Assembly: GCF_000265425.1 (NCBI RefSeq)
Contig: NC_018014.1
Coordinates: forward strand, 2,480,001 to 2,544,000
Length of the DNA stretch: 64,000 nucleotides
Direction: 5' to 3'
DNA from: Terriglobus roseus DSM 18391
Lineage (GTDB): Bacteria > Acidobacteriota > Terriglobia > Terriglobales > Acidobacteriaceae
The notes under the pieces are model-generated. The model was not told the origin of the DNA and searched no databases. It was given only the letters and a program-made list of their open reading frames with translations. A program made the translations under genes and the position numbers. Shown one piece after another: positions 56,974 through 64,000 of the stretch (positions within the stretch are counted from its first letter, which is position 1; each line of letters opens with the position of its first letter).

Positions 56974-57713
56974 GCGCGGACTATCTGGAACTGCTCTTGG
57001 GGCGCGCGCGCGGCGAGCTACCCGCTGCAGAACCACGCATCCTGCCATCCATGGCGCCTCCATCCAGCCTGCAATGGGAAGAGATCAACGAAGAACGTCT
57101 GGCTGCGCCCGATCCACACATCGCTACGCAGCGCGCACCAGACCCGACCACGGCTTCAGCGATCGAGACGCGCGAGTTTCGTGACGGCCACACCCCATTG
57201 CGGGATGCGAAGCAGGCGCCCACTGTGAGTGCTCCCGGGCCTTCGCCAAAGCCGTTCCCCGGCCAACTTCTACCGCCGAGCGACGTCGTTCTATCCAACG
57301 TAGATAAGAGCGCTTCAATGGCAGTTACGCCGTTGCCCTCCCATGAGAACGTGACGCCGACACGGGAAGCTGTGAATCCGATTTCGCGTCTCGCTACTGC
57401 CGACCCCGGAGTGACGCGCCCTGATCCTCCGAAGATGGTGCCACCCACCTTGGGGCCAGCACGACCTCAATCGGCACATCCGCTGATGCCGCCACGCGAA
57501 CAGGCTGCCACACCGCAGACAAGGCACTTACCCTCCCCTTTGAACACGCCACGGCCGGAGCCGGTTGCAGCAGCACCAATCACCATTCGCATCGATCGTA
57601 TTGAAGTGCGAACCTCCGCACCAACGTCAACGCAACGGGTGGCACAACCAGAACGCTCTCCAGCAGCGATGCCGCTGGAAGACTATCTGCGCCGCAAAGG
57701 AGCGGGACGATGA
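56970..57713 (+). CDS. Pro-rich eCIS accessory protein
   Basis: 247 residues, coupled by ATGA overlap on both sides. Most of it is disordered, rich in Pro, Ala, Thr and Ser. A short N-terminal helix (SADYLELLLGRARGE) and a conserved C-terminal block (PITIRIDRIEVRTSAP, then PLEDYLRRKGAG) stand out; the I-x-[IV]-x-R-[IV]-E-V-R plus L-x-x-Y-L-R-R pattern recurs in small eCIS-cluster proteins. Function unknown; it may tether components to each other. Confidence 0.75.
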   Translation: MSADYLELLLGRARGELPAAEPRILPSMAPPSSLQWEEINEERLAAPDPHIATQRAPDPTTASAIETREFRDGHTPLRDAKQAPTVSAPGPSPKPFPGQLLPPSDVVLSNVDKSASMAVTPLPSHENVTPTREAVNPISRLATADPGVTRPDPPKMVPPTLGPARPQSAHPLMPPREQAATPQTRHLPSPLNTPRPEPVAAAPITIRIDRIEVRTSAPTSTQRVAQPERSPAAMPLEDYLRRKGAGR

Positions 57714-58984
57714 GCACCGCCATGGCCATCGCGGCAGCAGCGCGCGTCGTCGCGCAGTTGATTGATCGGCGTGTCGCCCTGGAGAACTTCACCGCCTTCC
57801 AGTCGATGAAGACCACCGTTCTCTCTCCGGAACAGATCGACGGAACGGACATGTCGGCAACGATCGACGTCCCGCCGCATATCAACATCTTTCCGTATCA
57901 CGTTGCCATGAATGCTGCATATCGCAATGCCTTCGAGCCGTCGCGCAATGCATTCGGACAGCCGGTGACGACGCCTCCGCTGGCGCTGGATATCAGCTTC
58001 CTGGTCAGCACACACAGCTCTTTGGAACTGTTGCCGGAGATGCTGCTTGGGCTCGCGATGCAGGCGCTCAGTGACGTACCGCAGTTGACGCGCGAGCGGG
58101 TACGCACATTGCTCGCGGTGAATCCGTTGATCGACCCTCCTGATCCTGTACTCGTGGCGCTGCAGCGATCAGGGCTCGCGGACCAGCTTGAAATTCTGCG
58201 GATCGAGCCGCTGAACCTCAACGCGGACGAGATGCAGAAGCTGTGGACTTCCATTCATAGCCGGTGTCGACCATCGTTCTGCTACCGCATCTCCGCAGTG
58301 CTGATTGAATCGGAAAATTCTGCGAAGAGTGCGCTGCCCGTGCGCACCTTTGCGACCGCCGTCGTTCAGTCGGTGCGGCCTTTCATTGATCGCATCGATC
58401 CGCCCAATCTGCTCTTCCAGGCGGCCGCCTCGCAGATCGCGCTGGTGGGTGAAGAACTCGTCCAGCCCGGTGCGGTAGCTGTTTTCAGCAATGGGGCCCG
58501 GCGGCCACTTGATGCCGGATCCACGCCTACACGCGCACTGGTAACGCTGCCTGCTGGCCTTTCTGCAGGCATCGTCGGTGTCGAGCTGGTACGGACCATC
58601 GACATCGGCGCCGCGCCATTGAAAGAGGTCAACGAGTCGAACCTTGCCATCTTTCTGCACCGGCCAGTCTTCGCGCTGAAAGGTGACGGCACACCAGACA
58701 TCACGCTGAACGCAGGGGTGCTTTCCATCCGTCTGCAACCACCACCCACGACAAAGCAGGAGATACGCCTGCTGCTCAATGATCCCGTTCCATCAGCCAG
58801 CAGCGCCGGCTTCACGGTTGCGGGAGTGCTGGGAAACATCCCTGCGACCGACCCGGTCACTTTCAAATTGGCTGGCGTGACGCCCGGCAGCTACATGGTG
58901 CGCGTGCGGGTGGACGGCGCGGAGACGCCGCTGACGCTCGATGGCAATGGGGCCTACACCGGCCCAAAGATTACGGTGGTCTGA
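57710..58984 (+). CDS. DUF4255 protein, probable eCIS sheath/tail terminator (Afp16-like)
   Basis: 424 residues, coupled to the previous gene by ATGA. The first 190 residues match DUF4255: MAIAAAARVVAQLIDRRVAL, INIFPYHVAMNAAYRNAFEP, PPLALDISFLVSTHSSLELLPEMLLGLAMQAL, YRISAVLIES. Afp16-type proteins cap the tube end and set or finish its length. The C-terminal 200 residues are predicted beta-rich repeats (LVTLPAGLSAGIVGVELVRT; GNIPATDPVTFKLAGVTPGSYMVRVRVDG), an Ig-like extension that many shorter DUF4255 proteins also have. Confidence 0.87.
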   Translation: MSTAMAIAAAARVVAQLIDRRVALENFTAFQSMKTTVLSPEQIDGTDMSATIDVPPHINIFPYHVAMNAAYRNAFEPSRNAFGQPVTTPPLALDISFLVSTHSSLELLPEMLLGLAMQALSDVPQLTRERVRTLLAVNPLIDPPDPVLVALQRSGLADQLEILRIEPLNLNADEMQKLWTSIHSRCRPSFCYRISAVLIESENSAKSALPVRTFATAVVQSVRPFIDRIDPPNLLFQAAASQIALVGEELVQPGAVAVFSNGARRPLDAGSTPTRALVTLPAGLSAGIVGVELVRTIDIGAAPLKEVNESNLAIFLHRPVFALKGDGTPDITLNAGVLSIRLQPPPTTKQEIRLLLNDPVPSASSAGFTVAGVLGNIPATDPVTFKLAGVTPGSYMVRVRVDGAETPLTLDGNGAYTGPKITVV

Positions 58985-58988
58985 CCCC

Positions 58989-60851
58989 ATGGCGATCTCC
59001 ACGGTTCCAACACGCACGGACTGGCGGACCACCGAGTTGGAGCGATCACTTTCGTCTGTCCGGGAGAGAGTTCGCACCCGGGACACACCCCTGAAGTTGA
59101 CACCCACGCTGGAACTGCTGTCGGCGATCTTCGAGCTCTCACGCTTTGAATCAGAGGTTCTTCTGCTTTGCGCTGCGGCAGAACTCGACACGGATGCGGG
59201 AAAGGCACTGGCCCAACTCCAGGGCAGCAAATGCGTACACCCTACGTTCGGCCTGGCGCTGTCCTTGCTGGATCAGGCCGCATGGGAGGCCGTAGCGCCG
59301 CATGCTCCGTTACGCCGGTGGGATCTTCTGACGATGGAAACGGGCTCCACGCTGCTGACCAGTCCGCTGCGTATCGATGAGCGTGTCTTGCATTTCGTGG
59401 TGGGCATCGACAGCTTCGACCCACGCCTGCGTATGTATATGCAGCCTCTACTTGCCGCACCTGACCTCGTGGCCTCACAACAGGCAATAGCGATGCGCAT
59501 GGCTGCACTTTGGCAGACGTCTGCGGAAGCCGTGCAACTGGCAGGACTGGATGGCGGTGCGAAGCGGGCGATTGTGACGCACGCGTGCGCAGCGATGGGC
59601 TGGCGTGCCTTCGTCTGGAGCGTCGATGCACTGCCGGAGGCGGCGGAACTGGACCGGGTAATGCGTCTCTGGCAAAGAGAGGCCGCTCTCAGTCGCGCTC
59701 TGCTGGTCATGGATGCCGAACGAGTCGATGGTGCGCGCGAACAGATGCAGGTTGAGCGGTTCGTGCGGCAACTTGCATCGCCGTGCGTAGTGCTGGTGCG
59801 GCAGCGTTGGCCTTCGCAGTCAGGACAGCTACTTACACTCGACGTAGTTCGGCCGCTACGGCAAGAGCAACAGGCGATCTGGCGCAAAGCCACGCTGCCG
59901 GAGGTTACTGACGACGAGGTCTCCCGCGTCAGCGCTCACTTCGACTTTGACGCAGATGCCATACGCGTAGCAGCGGCCGCGTGGCGCAGCGATCCCGGCG
60001 TGTCCCTTTGGAGGACTGCGCGGCAGTGCGCTCGCGCAGCCGTCGAGGGACTGGCGCAGACCATCACACCGCGGGCAGGCTGGGAAGACCTGGTCCTTGA
60101 CGCCGGCATGAAACAGCGGCTGCGCAGGATTGCCTCGCAGGTTCGGCATCGCTCGCAGGTGTATGACACGTGGCGCATCGGCGAACGTGGTCCGAACGGA
60201 CTTGGGATCACCGCACTGTTTGCAGGTCCGAGTGGTACCGGAAAAACGCTTGCAGCCGAGGTCATCGCGCATGAACTGGAACTGGACGTCTGCCGCGTCG
60301 ACCTGAGTCAGCTTGTCAGCAAGTACATCGGAGAGACCGAAAAGAACATCGCGCGCATCTGCGAAGCTGCGGAACAAAGCGGCGCTGTGCTGCTCTTCGA
60401 CGAGGCGGACGCACTCTTCGGCAAACGGAGCGAGGTAAAAGACAGCCACGACCGCCACGCGAATATCGAGGTCAGTTACCTGCTGCAGCGGATGGAGGTC
60501 TACCGCGGGCTTGCACTGCTAACCACCAACCTTGCGGAAAATATCGATCCCGCATTTTTGCGGCGCCTGCGCTTCGTCCTCCACTTCCGCCTGCCCGAAG
60601 CGGCGGAGCGCGCGGCAATCTGGCAGCGCATGTTTCCGAGAGAAGTGCCACTGCAAAATGTCGATTTCAACCTGCTTGCCCGTTTGCAGGTGGCCGGGGG
60701 CAATATCCGCAATATCGCCATGACTGCCATGTTCTTGGCGGCGGAGCACGGCACCGGCGTGACCATGCCGCTGCTGCTGGAAGGCGCGCGCATGGAGTAC
60801 AGCAAGCTGGAACGAACGCTGCGTGATTCCGAGATCGAGGGCTGGGTATGA
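58989..60851 (+). CDS. eCIS AAA+ ATPase (Afp15/PVC15-like)
   Basis: 620 residues from the ATG at 58989, four bases after the previous stop. The N-terminal half is a helical and winged region (LTPTLELLSAIFELSRFESEVLLL), typical of these proteins. The C-terminal AAA+ module has Walker A GPSGTGKT (413-420), Walker B VLLFDEADALFG (about 466-477), sensor 1 TTN and arginine finger FLRRLRF. Such ATPases are conserved in eCIS loci and needed for assembly, perhaps remodelling the particle or loading cargo; the exact role is unsettled. Confidence 0.93.
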   Translation: MAISTVPTRTDWRTTELERSLSSVRERVRTRDTPLKLTPTLELLSAIFELSRFESEVLLLCAAAELDTDAGKALAQLQGSKCVHPTFGLALSLLDQAAWEAVAPHAPLRRWDLLTMETGSTLLTSPLRIDERVLHFVVGIDSFDPRLRMYMQPLLAAPDLVASQQAIAMRMAALWQTSAEAVQLAGLDGGAKRAIVTHACAAMGWRAFVWSVDALPEAAELDRVMRLWQREAALSRALLVMDAERVDGAREQMQVERFVRQLASPCVVLVRQRWPSQSGQLLTLDVVRPLRQEQQAIWRKATLPEVTDDEVSRVSAHFDFDADAIRVAAAAWRSDPGVSLWRTARQCARAAVEGLAQTITPRAGWEDLVLDAGMKQRLRRIASQVRHRSQVYDTWRIGERGPNGLGITALFAGPSGTGKTLAAEVIAHELELDVCRVDLSQLVSKYIGETEKNIARICEAAEQSGAVLLFDEADALFGKRSEVKDSHDRHANIEVSYLLQRMEVYRGLALLTTNLAENIDPAFLRRLRFVLHFRLPEAAERAAIWQRMFPREVPLQNVDFNLLARLQVAGGNIRNIAMTAMFLAAEHGTGVTMPLLLEGARMEYSKLERTLRDSEIEGWV

Positions 60852-61129
60852 GAGCGCCTGCGCCCCCGTTCGAACTCAGCATCGGCGACCTTGTTCTGGA
60901 AGGCATGACGCCAGGTGCTCGGCAGGTGTGCGCTGCGGCGTTTTCCGCAGAGTTCGAACTGATCGTCCTGAACCGGGGCACTGCAAGCTTTGCGAAGCAG
61001 GATCATTCGGAATGGCAACTGCCGACGTTGACACTGCCGGCGCACACCGGCGACCAGCCGCGTCGCGTGGGAAGGGCTTTGGCAGTGGCGCTGTATGAGG
61101 CATTGCATTACGCCGGGGAGGGCCGATGA
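60848..61129 (+). CDS. Small eCIS-cluster protein of unknown function
   Basis: 93 residues, ATGA-coupled to the ATPase and to the next gene. FELSIGDLVLEGMTPGARQV opens a compact alpha-beta protein ending RRVGRALAVALYEALHYAGE. No motif of known activity. The placement between the ATPase and the DUF4157 gene suggests a partner of one of them. Confidence 0.75.
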   Translation: MRAPAPPFELSIGDLVLEGMTPGARQVCAAAFSAEFELIVLNRGTASFAKQDHSEWQLPTLTLPAHTGDQPRRVGRALAVALYEALHYAGEGR

Positions 61130-64000
61130 GCAAGTCCGCTGCTCCTCCCCAGCCAAAGCCAAAGGCGAACGCAAAACGGTCTGCACTGCGCAAAGCGATG
61201 TCAGAGCCGGGAAGACCACTGCCAGATGCAGTGCGCGTGGAACTTGAGATCAGATTCTCAACCAGTCTTGCAGCGGTTCGCGTTCACACTGGTCCTCTGG
61301 CAGATGAGGTAGCACGCGAATTGGGGGCAGATGCGCTGACGTTGGGACAGCACATCTTCTTCCGTGCAGGCAAATGGCAACCGGAGACGCTGGCCGGTCG
61401 CGACCTGCTGGCGCATGAGGCGATGCACACCCTGCAACAGCAGGCGTCTGCTCCGCCCGCGCAGGATCTTCGCGCATCCGAGCCGGGAGAGCCATTGGAA
61501 CGCCAGGCAGATGAGGCCGCCGAGACGGGCAGCATACCCACGCCGACAGCCGAAGCGGTCGTCGCAAGACGGGTTGCGGGTATGGCCAACCGAGAGACAA
61601 AGACCATCGACCCGGCGCGGACCGTCGAGGAACTTTCGCGGACGCTGCTGATGCGCGTGCGCGCGGATGGTAAGGACAGCAGCGGGAGGATCCGCAACCA
61701 GTTGATCCGCATGGAAGACGACCTGCGCCGCGACGTTCTACGTTGGCTGGAAGCCCACATGGAAAGCCATGAGTGGCGCACCTTTCTGGATGTACTGGCC
61801 GAGGACGTTCCGTCCGGTCTGGACGGTACCGAAAATGCCCAGGGTGCCGCTGCCGCGCCCATCGGAGATCTGTCGCCAGAAGCCAGGGCCGTCGAATCCG
61901 CAAACGGGAAACTCGATGGCGAAGAGGCACACGATCAGACAGCACCGCAAGCCAGAAAGAGCGAACAGGCGGGGATCGAAGGTGAACAGGAGGAAGCCGC
62001 TGCATCGGGCGAAGCAGCCGTCGACCAGCCACAGATTGCAGCGGGTGCGGTCACTACCGAGACCGCCGAATCTGCAGGTGCCGGGGCAGTAGCTGCCCCT
62101 GCCCCCGAACCCGCCACATCCGCAGTAATTCCGTCCGCACCATCGGCAGCCGGCGGAGGTGGTGCGATGGAGCAGCCCTCCGTTGCGGCCCCAACTGATG
62201 CTGACGAGACAGCGACCGAAGCCAGCGCGGGAACCGATGCCCCGCAGGCACACGTCGCGGAAGACAGGGGCGGCGCTCCCGGTGCCGAAGGTCGCACAGA
62301 GGCAGCAGAGGAGGCGGAGGCAGATCCATCACAGGCGCAGAACTCCAAAGCTGACACAGCATCCGTCACTGGCGAGCCCACGCCCGATGCCGTTCCTGCC
62401 GGCCTTGCTCAGGAGACGGAAGCTACTTCGGGAACGGATGTTGACACTGCAAACGAAGGCGCTGTCGGGGCTTCTTCTGATGAGACCGAATCGGCATCCG
62501 AAACCGCCTCAGCCCCAGCTGGAATCGCCCTTCCCTCCCTCTCTCAGACGGGAGCTCAGCCGGAAGTGGAGCAGCCGCAGGCGAAGCCATCGTCGCCTGA
62601 GGAAGCGGCTGTCACTCAACCGACCGCGATGGGCAGCAATACGGCTCAGCAGATTGACCCCAATATCGACACGGGCGTGACCGCCGCTGCATCGGAGGCC
62701 ACTGCCGGGGATGCGGCTTCAGAGTCTTCGGTCGAGGGCCACGTCGGTGACAACGGAGGTACGGTTCCCGGTGAAGGCATCGCTGCGCAGCCGGAAGTGG
62801 GAGGACAGGGCTCGGCTCCCGGTACCATCCCACCGGGCCTGCTGGGTGAGTTCTCAGGCGAACCACCGCAGAACGATGCCGCTGCACCCGCGGGTGGTGG
62901 AGGCGGTGGTGGCGCGGCCGTCCCGGAGCCTCCGCCGGAGCCCGACGCCGCCCAGAGCATTCCCTCCGCCGACCCCGTTGGTGCGATGGACGCCGTCGGT
63001 GGCATGCAGGTCGCCAGCGCTGCGCATGCGATGGGGGCAGCACAGGCGACAGTCGCCGCGGAGACCGGTCAGCAGCAGGCAGAGCTGGCGGCAGCGCCCC
63101 CGACGATTGAACGCCCTACGGGAGCACCGAGCGGCGCGGATGGTGTGGCTCCGGATAATGTCCCTGCTGTTCCTGCAGCCGCTGACCCGGCCGGAGTGGC
63201 AGCAGTTGCTGCGGGAGCTCCCATGGCGGTTGCTGCACCGCAGGCAGCGCCCGAGCCGGGTGCACCAGTGACCCAGGGAATCGCAAGACCCCAGGTGACC
63301 GGTACCAGCGAAGGCAAGATCACCGAATCAGATGCACGCCGGGTACAGCAGGCCGTCGGAGAGGTGCCAGTCACCGATGAGGCGCTGAATGTTGACGCGG
63401 GAGATGCGCCACCTCTGGCGCTGGAGGGTGATGCCGATCCCGCGCAGGTGCAAAACCAACAGACCGCACTGATGGACAGCGCAGCGACTAACGCGCAGCA
63501 GGGCGCGCAGGACGCTGCCGAACCGATGGGAGAGGACCATCTGTACCCTGCAGTGACACCGGGCACCATAGCCCCGGATGAAGCCGTAGCGGGTGTCGCC
63601 GCTGCAAGCGCCGGGCCAGAGCAGGACGCCGGCATGGGGGACATTGACATAGGTGTTGCCACGGTTGCCGAACAGGAGCACGGCGACGAAGTTCGCCAGC
63701 ATGCAACGTCCGCATCCGGCCAGCTCACGACGAAACGCGCGGACAAAGACAACGAGCAGCAGAAGGCCAACACAGACAGCCAGAAACAGGTTTCCGATGC
63801 GATTGACGCTAATGCGAAGCAGCAGGCGGATGAGCGTACAACCGCGCGCAAACAAGTGTTGGATCAGCGCAAAGATTGGACCGAAGGTCAGAAGGCGGCG
63901 GTTACAACAGCGCGAGATGATTCTGGCAAGGAACTGCAGGGTGCTCGCGGCGAAATTACATCCGAACAGACAAAGGCGCAGGACAAGGCCAACGAACACA
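61126..64000 (+). CDS. Giant DUF4157 (eCIS core domain, HExxH) protein, open at the window edge
   Basis: At least 958 residues; the frame from the ATG at 61126 has no stop to the end of the window. Residues about 25-105 are the DUF4157 domain: PLPDAVRVELEIRFSTSLAAVRVHT, TLGQHIFFRAGKWQPETLAG, then LLAHEAMHTLQQQ with the zinc-protease-like H97-E98-A-M-H101. A short helical part (about 145-215: TVEELSRTLLMRVRADGKDS, MEDDLRRDVLRWLEAHMESH) follows. Residues about 220-830 are low-complexity, Ala, Glu, Pro, Gly and Gln-rich, with no recognisable domain; after about 860 a charged coiled-coil begins (KQVSDAIDANAKQQADERTT). It could be cargo, an effector or a tape-measure-like scaffold. Confidence 0.88.
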   Translation, partial: MSKSAAPPQPKPKANAKRSALRKAMSEPGRPLPDAVRVELEIRFSTSLAAVRVHTGPLADEVARELGADALTLGQHIFFRAGKWQPETLAGRDLLAHEAMHTLQQQASAPPAQDLRASEPGEPLERQADEAAETGSIPTPTAEAVVARRVAGMANRETKTIDPARTVEELSRTLLMRVRADGKDSSGRIRNQLIRMEDDLRRDVLRWLEAHMESHEWRTFLDVLAEDVPSGLDGTENAQGAAAAPIGDLSPEARAVESANGKLDGEEAHDQTAPQARKSEQAGIEGEQEEAAASGEAAVDQPQIAAGAVTTETAESAGAGAVAAPAPEPATSAVIPSAPSAAGGGGAMEQPSVAAPTDADETATEASAGTDAPQAHVAEDRGGAPGAEGRTEAAEEAEADPSQAQNSKADTASVTGEPTPDAVPAGLAQETEATSGTDVDTANEGAVGASSDETESASETASAPAGIALPSLSQTGAQPEVEQPQAKPSSPEEAAVTQPTAMGSNTAQQIDPNIDTGVTAAASEATAGDAASESSVEGHVGDNGGTVPGEGIAAQPEVGGQGSAPGTIPPGLLGEFSGEPPQNDAAAPAGGGGGGGAAVPEPPPEPDAAQSIPSADPVGAMDAVGGMQVASAAHAMGAAQATVAAETGQQQAELAAAPPTIERPTGAPSGADGVAPDNVPAVPAAADPAGVAAVAAGAPMAVAAPQAAPEPGAPVTQGIARPQVTGTSEGKITESDARRVQQAVGEVPVTDEALNVDAGDAPPLALEGDADPAQVQNQQTALMDSAATNAQQGAQDAAEPMGEDHLYPAVTPGTIAPDEAVAGVAAASAGPEQDAGMGDIDIGVATVAEQEHGDEVRQHATSASGQLTTKRADKDNEQQKANTDSQKQVSDAIDANAKQQADERTTARKQVLDQRKDWTEGQKAAVTTARDDSGKELQGARGEITSEQTKAQDKANEH

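Noticed and set aside
53400-64000. Type VI secretion system or tailed prophage
   Set aside because: No TssB/C, ClpV, TssJLM, capsid, portal or terminase; DUF4255, DUF4157 and the AAA+ ATPase fit eCIS.

Overview
The window is high-GC chromosomal DNA, most likely from an Acidobacteriota member of the Acidobacteriaceae type (Terriglobus, Granulicella or Edaphobacter-like). This is inference. It rests on the gene mix: a kinase-TPR protein, a small ccmF-ccmH-ccmI cluster with a carboxypeptidase-like partner, many exported TPR proteins, and scattered GTGCCCCAC...GTGGG intergenic palindromes. No 16S rRNA gene is present to confirm it.

Layout. Positions 1-8.1 kb hold a truncated msrP, a fumarylacetoacetase-like hydratase paired with malate synthase A, the Ku/LigD end-joining pair and an aldose 1-epimerase. 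A tmRNA gene lies at 8.3-8.7 kb. It is followed by a visibly less GC-rich stretch (8.7-14.4 kb) with an exported protein of unknown function and a large patatin-like membrane phospholipase. Positions 14.6-28.8 kb are ordinary chromosome: a PRISE-type reductase, tRNA-Leu, Slt transglycosylase, an ECF sigma/anti-sigma pair, formiminotransferase, PagL-like deacylase, YebC, a VOC protein, LysA, PspC, TPR proteins and a SET-domain protein. Positions 28.8-36.7 kb hold core genes (dnaX-ybaB-recR with a beta-lactamase-like hydrolase inserted, then gpmI and eno) and a VapB-like fusion protein. Positions 37-44.9 kb hold a VirB10/TrbI-like exported protein, a second ECF sigma unit, a Ser/Thr kinase with TPRs, an SSS symporter and a response regulator. 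Positions 45-52.2 kb hold cytochrome c maturation genes with a penicillin acylase in their midst.

After tRNA-Asp (52.5 kb) and about 850 bases of AT-richer DNA, a contractile injection system of the extracellular (eCIS, Afp/PVC-like) type begins at 53.4 kb and runs off the window end. In order it has a sheath with a duplicated insert, tube, hub-assembly chaperone with zinc ribbon, Pro-rich linker protein, DUF4255 terminator, AAA+ ATPase, a small protein, and a DUF4157/HExxH protein of more than 958 residues. Spike, LysM, baseplate wedge, fibre and tape-measure genes are expected beyond the window. A perfect TTACTTG-AG-CAAGTAA palindrome lies 104 bases before the sheath start.

Five genes (ligD, the patatin gene, gpmI, ccmF, ccmH) each look broken by a one-base-type indel although both halves stay conserved. 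Two of them (gpmI and ccmF) are core functions. This pattern points to sequence or assembly error more than to real gene decay, and it should be resolved before any loss of function is claimed.
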